NCBI GenBank assembly: GCA_963732765.1
Contig: CAVTAS010000010.1
Coordinates: 558,001-622,000 of the forward strand
Source: JANYHF01 sp963732765
GTDB taxonomy: Bacteria > Pseudomonadota > Alphaproteobacteria > Rhizobiales > Hyphomicrobiaceae
Direction: 5' to 3'
DNA: 64,000 bases
Part shown: piece after piece, positions 33,307 through 40,802 of the stretch
Numbering within the stretch: the first letter of the stretch is position 1
How the letters are laid out: the number at the start of each line of letters is the position of its first letter
The notes under the pieces: generated by a model
Databases searched by the model: none
The model's input: the letters and a program-made list of their open reading frames with translations, nothing else
Told to the model about the DNA's origin: nothing
Made by a program: the position numbers and the translations under genes

Positions 33307-33428
33307 ATCAGTTGCCCGTCAGCATTGCTGCAAGTTTGCGCGAATGCAAACCGGTCAGCTGACCGACTGAGGTGATCGCCATCCTGCAGAATTTCCTTCA
33401 GGACAACCCGCAAGGACCGGTCCATCAC
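33307..33428 (-). pseudogene. HepT-like toxin fragment, cut by the IS3 element
   Basis: Forty codons (MDRSLRVVLKEILQDGDHLSRSADRF...) overlap the stop of the nucleotidyltransferase gene, the standard layout of MntA-HepT toxin-antitoxin pairs. The beginning resembles a HepT/DUF86 N-terminal helix. The IS3 end interrupts it. On the far side of the element no HepT sequence follows; the frame instead runs into the GIY-YIG gene, so hepT was probably already truncated. The catalytic RX4-6H motif of HepT is missing. Confidence 0.45.
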
Positions 33429-33673
33429 AAAACCCTGACCGCCTCAGCCTCAATCCGCTCCCGCAGCCCTGGATTGAGGCTGTTGCGGGTCGTCATTTCC
33501 ACCGGCGCCTTCAGGTGCTCGGCGACCATGCGCTCGATCTTGATCAGATCGAGCAGCGAAAACCGCTCGGCTGGATCGTTGTCGACGAACACATCGAGAT
33601 CGCTGCCGGTCCGGTTCTCATTGCGGGCGTAGGAACCGAAAATGTACAGCGCCGTCGCCCCTGCGCCCTTCAA
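33425..33673 (-). pseudogene. MntA-like minimal nucleotidyltransferase, N-terminally damaged
   Basis: The frame reads KGAGATALYIFGSYARNENRTGSDLDVFVDNDP, which contains the GSx10DxD nucleotidyltransferase motif, and ends IEAEAVRVL. MntA antitoxins AMPylate or polyadenylate their HepT toxin. Family members have some 20 residues before the ALYIFGS strand. Here only a TTG start is available, and the codons immediately upstream hit a stop. A neighbouring frame reads TRDAPQL just before, suggesting a single-base shift near 33675. With HepT also broken, the pair is a relic. Confidence 0.6.
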
Positions 33674-33754
33674 AGCTGCGGAGCGTCACGGGTCGGAACT
33701 CCGTTATTCCGCAGTCTCGACCTATCACAACGCCTTGCCGACAGCCACGGTCAT

Positions 33755-33893
33755 CCTTCTCCCTTGGGAGAAGGTGGCGCGTTTCAGCGCCGGATGAGGG
33801 GGTTGGAGCGTGAACCGATGGCGCCGAACGTGCCACTACTCCACGTGCAATCCCCTCATCCGCCCTTCGGGCACCTTCTCCCAAGGGAGAAGG
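33755..33893. repeat. Long inverted repeat, CCTTCTCCCTTGGGAGAAGG family
   Basis: CCTTCTCCCTTGGGAGAAGG is itself a palindrome and occurs at both ends (33755-33774 and 33874-33893). It is followed inward by GGTGGCGC...CGGATGAGGGG on the left and the complementary CCCCTCATCCGCCCTTCGGGCACC on the right. The second copy in the window is at 47496-47632. The stretch between 33674 and 33964 holds no other recognisable feature. Confidence 0.8.
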
Positions 33894-33964
33894 CGATGGA
33901 ACCGCGACGGCGCGCCGTGGGAAAGTGGAAATTCATTCAGGCCCTCGCCGCATCGAGACTGCGA

Positions 33965-34186
33965 TCAAGTTCGTTCCAATCCTCCGCAGTCAGCCCGATT
34001 TCCGACAAGCGCCGGGACAGCGCAGTTGCGAACGGCGGGTTCGATGCCGCAATCGGCAGTGCGCGACTCGATTGAATCGAAGAGCAATTCAATCGCCTCT
34101 TGCTCGACAGTCTGCCCAGACCGCTTGGCGCGGTGCTTGAGGCTGGCCACCAAATCCTCGGGCAAATCATGCAATGTGAGATTCAT
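33965..34186 (-). CDS. Orphan ribbon-helix-helix antitoxin-like protein
   Basis: A 73-residue protein whose first 40 residues fit a FitA/Arc-type ribbon-helix-helix (MNLTLHDLPEDLVASLKHRA, then TVEQEAIELLFDSIE). Such proteins pair with a PIN-domain toxin encoded directly downstream. Here none follows, and the C-terminal part (NCAVPALVGNRADCGGLERT) does not look like a toxin-binding tail. It is either an orphan antitoxin or the remainder of a decayed pair. Ribosome site weak. Confidence 0.6.
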   Translation of the reverse strand: MNLTLHDLPEDLVASLKHRAKRSGQTVEQEAIELLFDSIESRTADCGIEPAVRNCAVPALVGNRADCGGLERT

Positions 34187-34251
34187 GGGATCGGTCTCGT
34201 GATTGGCTCTGTCATTTAGGTACAATAACAAAATCCGCCGCGTCGCGGTAG

Positions 34252-34630
34252 CTACGTCCGCCCAACCCACCACGCCCACCACACCAGCACCGGCTGCAGC
34301 GCCAGCCTCGGCGCCGTGATACCCCCAGCTCAGCTGCACCCCGCCGACCGCCACGCCCTCCACCGCATGCTTGATATTCGCCGGGAACACGCACACCGCG
34401 TACACCGCCAGCCCGATCCCCGCCGCCCGCCGGAACCGCGCCGTGAGTAACCCCACCGCACCCGCGATCTCGGCCACGCCGGTCGCCAGCACCACCTCGC
34501 GCGGGAAGGGCGCCCAATCCGGCACGATCGGCAGGAACAGTTCCGGGCGCGCCAGATGCGCGATCCCGGCGGTGGCGTAGAGAGCCGCCAGTGCCAGGCG
34601 CAGGGCTTGCTTGCTTCGGGCATCGGTCAT
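34252..34630 (-). pseudogene. DoxX-like four-span membrane protein, frameshifted
   Basis: From ATG 34630 the frame gives ALRLALAALYATAGIAHLARPELFLPIVPDW, then two further spans and NIKHAVEG...WGYHG, the usual DoxX/MauE-like layout. Right after YHG the expected end (PRLALQPVLVWWAWWVGR, stop at 34252) is in another frame; one extra base near 34310 causes the switch. Without correction the frame reads through toward the antitoxin gene. Close relatives are about 125 residues, matching the corrected length. Sequencing error or recent mutation. Confidence 0.7.
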
Positions 34631-34851
34631 CGGGCTGAGCCTCATGGGTGCGATACGGCCGCGCGGAGGGCGTGGATCTGGCGTGCGCGTCCTACAGCGC
34701 CGATCACATCCCTCAAGGTCATGCCGCAAAATCAGCTCACGGCCAGTCCTGCATACGCTCAATCGCGGCATACACCGTTTCAATTGGACATACCGCCGGG
34801 CCCTGTTGTGGCATCGTACCGCCGATCAACCGCAGCATCAGGAGTAGTCCC

Positions 34852-35316
34852 ATGGCCCGCCCGCCGTTGCCGCCGTTCACCGCCGAGACCGCCGCGCAGA
34901 AGGCCCGCCTGGCCGAGGATGCCTGGAACAACCGCGATCCGGCCAAGGTGGCGCTCGCCTATACTGCGGAGAGCGTTTGGCGCAACCGCGCGGAGTTCAT
35001 CAAAGGACACGCCGAGATCGAAGCCTTCCTGACGCGCAAATGGGCGCGCGAGCTGGAGTACCGTCTGATCAAGGAGGTCTGGGCCTTCCACGGCAACCGC
35101 ATCGCTGCACGCTTTGCCTACGAGTGGCGCGATGACGCCGGCAACTGGTTCCGCAGCTATGGCAACGAGAACTGGGAATTCGACGAGAACGGACTGATGA
35201 GCCGCCGCCTCGCCAGCATCAACGATCTGCCGATTGCGGCGGCGGACCGAAAATTCCACTGGCCGCTAGGCCGCCGGCCCGACGACCATCCCGGCTTGAG
35301 CGCGCTCGGGCTTTAG
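34852..35316 (+). CDS. DUF1348 / nuclear transport factor 2-like protein
   Basis: A 154-residue cytoplasmic protein with a single NTF2-like cone fold: PPFTAETAAQKARLAEDAWNNRDPAKVALAYTAESVWRNR, then FLTRKWARELEYRLIKEVWAF and the C-terminal GLMSRRLASINDLPI. These are hallmark segments of DUF1348. Function is unknown; the fold suits small-molecule binding. GGAG lies before the ATG. Convergent with the RutE-like gene. Confidence 0.88.
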   Translation: MARPPLPPFTAETAAQKARLAEDAWNNRDPAKVALAYTAESVWRNRAEFIKGHAEIEAFLTRKWARELEYRLIKEVWAFHGNRIAARFAYEWRDDAGNWFRSYGNENWEFDENGLMSRRLASINDLPIAAADRKFHWPLGRRPDDHPGLSALGL

Positions 35317-35324
35317 CCGGGGCG

Positions 35325-35915
35325 TCACACCACCTTGCACGCCTCCTCGAACGTCAAACGCGGATTGCGGCCGAACAGGTTCTCGTCCGTGCCGTAGCCC
35401 AGCGCGCAGATGAAGTTCGCCTTCCAGCGTCCATCGGGGAAGAAGGTCTCGTTCAGCTTGCCCGCGTCGAAACCCGACATCGGGCCGCAATCGAGGCCCT
35501 TGGCGCGCGCCGCGATCATGAAATAGGCCGCCTGCAGCGAGCCGTTGCGCATCGACACTTCCTTGATGTGCGGCTCGTTGCCCTCGAACCAGGCGCGCGA
35601 ACCTGGATTGTGCGGGAACACTTTGGCCATCTGCTCGTAGAAGTGCATGTCCATGGCGAAGATCGCCACAACCGGCGCGGTCATGGTCTTAGGCCGATTG
35701 CCTTCACTGAGCGCGGGAGCGAGCCTGGCCTTGCCCTCGGGCGTCGTCACGAAGACAATGCGCTGCGGCTGGCTGTTGGCGGTGGTCGGCCCCATCTTGG
35801 CGATGTCGTAGATCTCGCGCAGCAGCGCTTCGGGGACGGGCTTGTCCTGCCAGCCGTTGCGGGTGCGCGCTTTCAGAAAGATCGTGTTCAGGGCGTCGAG
35901 CGATAGTTCGGTCAT
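35325..35915 (-). CDS. rutE: Nitroreductase-family protein, RutE-like (malonic semialdehyde reductase)
   Basis: A 196-residue FMN-dependent nitroreductase-fold protein. The start SLDALNTIFLKARTRNGWQDKPV, the FMN-contacting MGPTTANSQPQRIVFV and the segment LQAAYFMIAARAKGLDCGPMSGFD are typical of the RutE/HadB subgroup, which reduces malonic semialdehyde to 3-hydroxypropionate during pyrimidine degradation. No other rut genes are nearby, so its use may be broader. ATG 35915 has AAGGA upstream. Confidence 0.82.
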   Translation of the reverse strand: MTELSLDALNTIFLKARTRNGWQDKPVPEALLREIYDIAKMGPTTANSQPQRIVFVTTPEGKARLAPALSEGNRPKTMTAPVVAIFAMDMHFYEQMAKVFPHNPGSRAWFEGNEPHIKEVSMRNGSLQAAYFMIAARAKGLDCGPMSGFDAGKLNETFFPDGRWKANFICALGYGTDENLFGRNPRLTFEEACKVV

Positions 35916-36005
35916 GGGAAGGTCCTTTCGGCAGGGAGAGCTGCGTCTCGGCGAAGTTGCATGCGGCTGCATTTAATGTTGTGGAGGCGTTGGTGCAAGG
36001 CGCTG

Positions 36006-36986
36006 TCAGCGCGGCGAGCGTTTGGCGCGCGGCGAGGCCGGTTTGGCGCCGGGGCGCGCGGGACGGCGCGGCTCGGGCTTGGTGACTTGCTTGGATGGCA
36101 TGCGGACGCGTGGTTTCTGGGCCTCGGCCGTTTCGGGCGCGCGGCCCGTCAGGCCCATCGCTGCGGCCATCTGCGGGCCCATCTGATCGCGCAGCACGCG
36201 GCGGTCGACTTCCTGCACCTCGCCCGGTTTCAGATCCTGCAGCTGGAACGGTCCGTAGGACGTGCGGATCAGCCGGTTGACCGTCATGCCGAGGCTGGCC
36301 AGCACATTGCGCACTTCCCGGTTCTTGCCTTCGCGCAGGCCGATAGTCAGCCAGACGTTGTCGCCCTGCTCGCGGTCGAGACGGGCTTCCATCGGGGCGT
36401 AGCGCACGCCATCGACCGTGACGCCCTTGCTCAGCGCCTCCAGCTGCTCTTCGGTGACATTGCCCCAGGCGCGAGCGCGGTAGCGGCGGATCCAGGCGGT
36501 GGTAGGTAGCTCCATGTGACGGGCAAGCGCGCCGTCGTTGGTGAGAAGCAGCAGGCCCTCAGAGTTGTAGTCGAGCCGGCCCACCGAGATGACGCGGGGC
36601 ATGCTGTCGGGCAGTTTGTCGAAGACGGTTTCGCGGCCCTCGGGGTCCTTGTGTGTGGTCACCAGCCCCCTGGGCTTGTGATAGCGCCACAAGCGCACAC
36701 CATCGGCCTGGGGCAATGCCTTGCCATCGACCACGATGGTTTCCTTGCCGGTCACCACCAGCGCGGGACTGGTCAGCGTCTTGCCGTCGACGGCGACGCG
36801 GCCCTCTTCGATCCAGCGCTCGGCGTCGCGGCGCGAACACAGTCCGGCGCGCGCGATGGCCTTGGCGATGCGCATGCCGCCGGCGTCGCTGTCGGCATCG
36901 GGCTTGGTAGAGGCGGGCTTGGCAGAGGCGGGCTTGGGCGGCTTTGCTTGACGGGGCCGAGCTTGACTGGTGACGGGGGGCCGCAT
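36006..36986 (-). CDS. rluB: Ribosomal large-subunit pseudouridine synthase (RluB/RsuA family)
   Basis: A 326-residue enzyme. After a Lys/Pro-rich tail (residues 1-35) an S4 RNA-binding domain follows (MRIAKAIARAGLCSRRDAERWIEEGRV). The catalytic domain has the active-site Asp in SVGRLDYNSEGLLLLTNDG, plus REGKNREVRNVL. A basic, Pro/Arg-rich C-terminal tail extends from about residue 260. It isomerises a uridine in 23S rRNA (U2605 in the E. coli RluB case). It is divergent from tadA with a 33-bp gap, so the two share a promoter region. Confidence 0.88.
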   Translation of the reverse strand: MRPPVTSQARPRQAKPPKPASAKPASTKPDADSDAGGMRIAKAIARAGLCSRRDAERWIEEGRVAVDGKTLTSPALVVTGKETIVVDGKALPQADGVRLWRYHKPRGLVTTHKDPEGRETVFDKLPDSMPRVISVGRLDYNSEGLLLLTNDGALARHMELPTTAWIRRYRARAWGNVTEEQLEALSKGVTVDGVRYAPMEARLDREQGDNVWLTIGLREGKNREVRNVLASLGMTVNRLIRTSYGPFQLQDLKPGEVQEVDRRVLRDQMGPQMAAAMGLTGRAPETAEAQKPRVRMPSKQVTKPEPRRPARPGAKPASPRAKRSPR

Positions 36987-37019
36987 GAGATGCCTTCAGG
37001 TTCGAACAGGAACGACCTT

Positions 37020-37478
37020 ATGACACCGCACCCGCGCGATAGCCATATGCAGCTTGCCCTGGCCGAAGCTGCGCGCGCTGCCGGGCGCGGTGAGGTCCCG
37101 GTGGGTGCTGTGGTGGCAGGACCGGACGGACGGGTGCTGGCGCAGGCAGGTAACCGCACGCGCGAGCTGAACGATCCAACCGCCCACGCCGAGGTTCTGG
37201 CCATCCGCGCCGCTTGCGCAGCGCTGCAGGCTGAGCGCCTGACGGATTGCGATCTCTACGTCACATTGGAGCCCTGCCCGATGTGCGCAGGGGCGATCTC
37301 GTTCGCCCGCATCCGGCGGCTCTATTATGGCGCCGCCGATCCCAAGGGAGGCGGCGTCGAGCATGGCGCGCGGGTGTTCGCGCAACCGACCTGCCACCAT
37401 GCGCCCGAGATCTACGACGGGATCGAAGCGGGAAAGGCGGCCGAGTTGCTGAGAGTGTTCTTTGGAGAAAGGCGATAG
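37020..37478 (+). CDS. tadA: tRNA adenosine(34) deaminase
   Basis: A 152-residue zinc deaminase that converts the wobble adenosine of tRNA-Arg to inosine. The zinc site is visible as NDPTAHAEVLAIR (His and catalytic Glu) and EPCPMCAGA (two cysteines). The N-terminal MQLALAEAARAAGRGEVPVGAVV and C-terminal EIYDGIEAGKAAELLRVFF match TadA. The ATG has AGGAACG upstream. Divergent from the pseudouridine synthase gene, a frequent arrangement. Confidence 0.92.
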   Translation: MTPHPRDSHMQLALAEAARAAGRGEVPVGAVVAGPDGRVLAQAGNRTRELNDPTAHAEVLAIRAACAALQAERLTDCDLYVTLEPCPMCAGAISFARIRRLYYGAADPKGGGVEHGARVFAQPTCHHAPEIYDGIEAGKAAELLRVFFGERR

Positions 37479-37526
37479 TAGCGCAAGGGCGACCCGTGGG
37501 TCACCCCAACGTCGCCAGATCCTGTG

Positions 37527-38951
37527 CTAGAACCCCAGCTCCAACGTGAACCCGCGATCGGTCGAGCACAACCGCAACGCCTGCCGGCGCGTGATCATGA
37601 CATCACGGCGCTCCTGCGGATTGTTGCGGGTGCAGAAGCGGTAGTGGTCGGCATAGTTCGCGCTCCACTCCGGTCCCTCGTACTCGCATCGGCGCTGCAC
37701 GTTGATTTGCGAAACGCGCACCGAGCGGCGGGCGTACTCGTCGCATTCCGGATTGACGTAATTGCGTGCCTGACACTGCTTCAAAGCAGCGTCGCGCTTG
37801 GCGGTTTCACCGCTCAGCACGGCGGGGGTGGCCTGCATGCAGAAGGCTGCGTGGTCGTCGGCGTAGCGGCTCCAGTTGGGACCAGCAAAGCCGCAATTCT
37901 GGGCGTCATTGTTTTGCGCCTGCTGCTTGGCCGATTCGGCGTAGTCGTTGCAAGCCTTGCGGCGCGCCACCTGCAGCGTACAGGCCGCAACCTGCTGCGT
38001 CCTGGCATCGGCTTCGGACTTGCGGGCAGCGGGGCTCGCGTCCAGGCACCATTGCAGGTGCTGCACCCGGCTGCTGGTCCAAGTCCGGCCGGACAAGCCG
38101 CATTCGTTGACGGTCGCCTGCTGCACCAGTTTCACTGCGGTATCGGCGTAACTGTTGCACGCCTGCTCGACCTGGCCGGCGTTGGCAAAGCAAGCCGCAA
38201 GCACGGTTTCGCGTGCATCAATATCGGAGTTCAGCACACGCCGGGGAGCGCGCTGGCAGACTTCCTTCAGACTCACCGCATCGCCAGACCACAGACGGTC
38301 GTTGCCGCCGACATCGCAGCGGGCCTTGCGTGCAGACTCGATCTGTACCGAGCTGACGCGCACATAGTGATCGCACTTGGGGCCGGACTCATCGGCTGCT
38401 GAAACTGTGCAGCGCGCGAGATCGGCGGTTCGCGCATCGATTTCGGTCTGCGAAGTGCGGCGGTCGACACCCATGCACCAGCCGTAGTGGGCCTGGAAAT
38501 CCGCAGCCCAGCGCGGTCCGGTCAGACGGCAGCCCTGGCTCAGGTTCTGGCTGGAGGCGGCAATGGCGCCCTTGGCGTAGCCGGCGCAGAACCCCTGCTT
38601 GCCGCCAATCTCGGCTACTGCGGCAGGCGGCTTGACGCCCGATATGCAGCAGGCGTTCTTTTGCGCCTGGCCAGCAGCATACTTTAGACGGCACTGGCCG
38701 GGCGCTTTGAGGAAGCTCCAGGCCTGGCAGCGCGCATCATTGGCGCAGGCCTCCGCGCAACCGCGGGCGCCGCGTGGACCGGCGATGACGAAGGTATCGT
38801 AGTCGTTCGCCATAATGATGGTATCGGGCATCAGACCAGCGCGATCCTGGGCCAACACCGGCAGCGCTCCGCAAGCAAGCAGCCACGCCATGATTGCGAG
38901 CCACACCACGCGTGGAGCCGCAGTTCGCAGGTTCAAAGTGAGATTGGACAT
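37527..38951 (-). CDS. Exported PAN/apple-domain protein with five tandem cysteine repeats
   Basis: A 474-residue protein. A signal peptide (VVWLAIMAWLLACGALPVLAQ) precedes a PAN/apple-like region with cysteines in GARGCAEACANDARCQAWSF, QCRL and NACCISG. Then come five repeats of about 60-75 residues. Each runs CxxYAxxAVxxxxxN, then CGxxGPxWxxxxxxHxxWC, a charged linker with E-x-x-A-R, and Cys before the next unit. The protein ends FTLELGF, an alternating strand with terminal Phe like an outer-membrane C-terminal signal. The paralogue lies directly upstream on the same strand, 39 bp away. Function unknown; carbohydrate or surface binding is a guess. Confidence 0.7.
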   Translation of the reverse strand: MSNLTLNLRTAAPRVVWLAIMAWLLACGALPVLAQDRAGLMPDTIIMANDYDTFVIAGPRGARGCAEACANDARCQAWSFLKAPGQCRLKYAAGQAQKNACCISGVKPPAAVAEIGGKQGFCAGYAKGAIAASSQNLSQGCRLTGPRWAADFQAHYGWCMGVDRRTSQTEIDARTADLARCTVSAADESGPKCDHYVRVSSVQIESARKARCDVGGNDRLWSGDAVSLKEVCQRAPRRVLNSDIDARETVLAACFANAGQVEQACNSYADTAVKLVQQATVNECGLSGRTWTSSRVQHLQWCLDASPAARKSEADARTQQVAACTLQVARRKACNDYAESAKQQAQNNDAQNCGFAGPNWSRYADDHAAFCMQATPAVLSGETAKRDAALKQCQARNYVNPECDEYARRSVRVSQINVQRRCEYEGPEWSANYADHYRFCTRNNPQERRDVMITRRQALRLCSTDRGFTLELGF

Positions 38952-38990
38952 GTCAATGGCAGCCTTCCGGGCAGGCAGGGGGCACAAACA

Positions 38991-40103
38991 TCAGAACTTG
39001 AAGATCAGACGAAAGCGTTTGCGATCGGCGTCGCATTGCGTCAACGCCGCCTGGCGCGTCTTCAATTGTATTTCGCGCTCGGCCGGGCCGTGGCTGCGGC
39101 ACCAGCGATAGTGCGTTGCCTGATCATCTGTCCATTGTGGGCCCGCGAAAGCAGGGCCGCAGCGCTCGCGCACCGACTGGGCGAACTGCGCCACGGCCTG
39201 CTGCGCGTAAGCCTGGCAGCCCTGGTCTCGATCGCCGCCGCCGCGCGACAGGCACTCTTGCAACTGCTGTTCGCGCCCAGCAATACGGTCCCCGATTTGG
39301 CTGGCGTCGGCAGTCTGGCAGAAGCGCACGTGATCGTTGTAGGAGCTTGCCCAATCGGGTCCCCTAAAGCCGCAGCGCGCGGCCTCGTTGGTCTGCGCCT
39401 CGGCCACCGCCATGCGGCCATAATGGTCGCAGACCAGCGATTTCCCGCGACCTACCACTTTCTGGCAAGCCTCCAGCGACTGACGGCGCTCGTCGGCCTC
39501 ACGTTCGCGCCGGCGCGGCGAACTATCCAGGCAGCGCGTGTTCAGCTCGGCGTAGTTGCGCGACCAAAGCGGACCAGTCAGGCCGCATTGACTGGTGATG
39601 TTGGTGGTGTTGGAAATGACGGCGTCGTTGGCCCATTTGACGCAATCGCGCTCGTCCGGATCGGCCCGGACGGGAGCGGTTGCCTGCTGCTCCTGCTTGA
39701 CGCCGGAGACGCAACAGGGATTGGGACGGGCCGGTACGACGCTGCCTTTCAGACGGCATTGACCTTGTGCGGTCAGATAGGTCCATGACTTGCAATTGGC
39801 GTCGCTGGTGCACTCGGCCTCGCAGGGGCGGTAGTCCGCGCCGCCGATATAGAACTGTGCGTAGTCGTCGCCGAGTCGGACCTGGCCCTGATCGGCCGCC
39901 ACCGCAACGCCCCAGGTTGTCAGCAGCATGGCGATCAATCCCGCCTGCCAAAACCCCAGCCAAAACCTAAGTGGAACGATCCGCAAGCGAGCCTCCCGAG
40001 AGCGATTTTCCGACAGTTTCAGGCGACGATTGCGGCGGCGCCAAGGCGTAGACAGCAATTCCGTGAGCGGATTCAATGGCAAGCTCCGATGCAGAATTGT
40101 CAC
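38991..40103 (-). CDS. Exported PAN/apple-domain protein with three tandem cysteine repeats
   Basis: A 370-residue paralogue of the downstream protein. A basic N-terminal stretch leads to a signal anchor (FWQAGLIAMLLTTWGVAVAA). The PAN/apple-like region has PCEAECTSDANCKSWTYL, QCRL and PCCVSG, followed by three C/Y/W cysteine repeats of the same pattern, and the protein ends FRLIFKF. The start is uncertain: GTG 40103 has no ribosome site, while a TTG nine codons on has GGAG seven bases upstream. The pair is probably one operon. Confidence 0.68.
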   Translation of the reverse strand: MTILHRSLPLNPLTELLSTPWRRRNRRLKLSENRSREARLRIVPLRFWLGFWQAGLIAMLLTTWGVAVAADQGQVRLGDDYAQFYIGGADYRPCEAECTSDANCKSWTYLTAQGQCRLKGSVVPARPNPCCVSGVKQEQQATAPVRADPDERDCVKWANDAVISNTTNITSQCGLTGPLWSRNYAELNTRCLDSSPRRREREADERRQSLEACQKVVGRGKSLVCDHYGRMAVAEAQTNEAARCGFRGPDWASSYNDHVRFCQTADASQIGDRIAGREQQLQECLSRGGGDRDQGCQAYAQQAVAQFAQSVRERCGPAFAGPQWTDDQATHYRWCRSHGPAEREIQLKTRQAALTQCDADRKRFRLIFKF

Positions 40104-40205
40104 AAATCGGGTCGCAAAAATTAAAATTTCCTGTGGATATGGTCAGGCTGTTGTTATTATTGTAGGAATTACCGATCTCCAAGGGTGCTGCGTTAGGAGA
40201 GAGTA

Positions 40206-40802
40206 ATGAGTATGCATGACGTCATTGCGGCGGGCCATCAAGGGCAATGTTTTGCGCTCTTGGCACGGCGCTTCATGATCAGCGAGCGGCAAGCCGCTGT
40301 CGCCGTGCAACGCTTGCTGCCGGCATTGGCCCAACCCTTTGAGGCCTGGGTATCAAATCCCGCCGGTCTCGATACCTTCCTGCTGGGGCTCAGCAAAGGT
40401 GGCCACGAGCGCACGCTGGAAAACCAGGCCATCTTCAGCAACCAGTTCGAACGCGAGCGCGGCAATCAGCTGCTCGCCCAGTTCCGCCAGGCGCGCGAGA
40501 TCGAAAGCGCGGAGATCGGCCGCGCGGCCATCGCCAGCGGCGTGTCCTATCGCGTCTTGCTGCAGCTGCTGCCGTTTGTCGCCCTGTTCATGATGGCCGG
40601 CTTGCGCGCCACGCTCGAGCAACCCGCACGCGAGATCCTGGCCCGCCGCTTGGGCCCGGTACACGCCAATTCGCCCGATCCATTTGCCGATTTGGCCCAA
40701 TTGGTCCGCGACGATAACCGGGGCGTCAAGGGATCCTCACTCGGCGGGCTGTTCGGTTCGCTGATGTCCCGGCGCTCGCCGTCGGCTGGCGCGACGGTTT
40801 AG
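40206..40802 (+). CDS. DUF937-like protein
   Basis: A 198-residue protein. The N-terminal half (LARRFMISERQAAVAVQRLLPALAQPFE) resembles the DUF937 helical repeat found in bacterial YidB-like proteins. The middle has a hydrophobic stretch (LLQLLPFVALFMMAG). The C-terminal region is Gly/Ser-rich (SSLGGLFGSLMSRR). A good AGGAGAG site precedes the ATG. Function unknown. Its last four bases overlap the end of the convergent gshA gene. Confidence 0.65.
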   Translation: MSMHDVIAAGHQGQCFALLARRFMISERQAAVAVQRLLPALAQPFEAWVSNPAGLDTFLLGLSKGGHERTLENQAIFSNQFERERGNQLLAQFRQAREIESAEIGRAAIASGVSYRVLLQLLPFVALFMMAGLRATLEQPAREILARRLGPVHANSPDPFADLAQLVRDDNRGVKGSSLGGLFGSLMSRRSPSAGATV

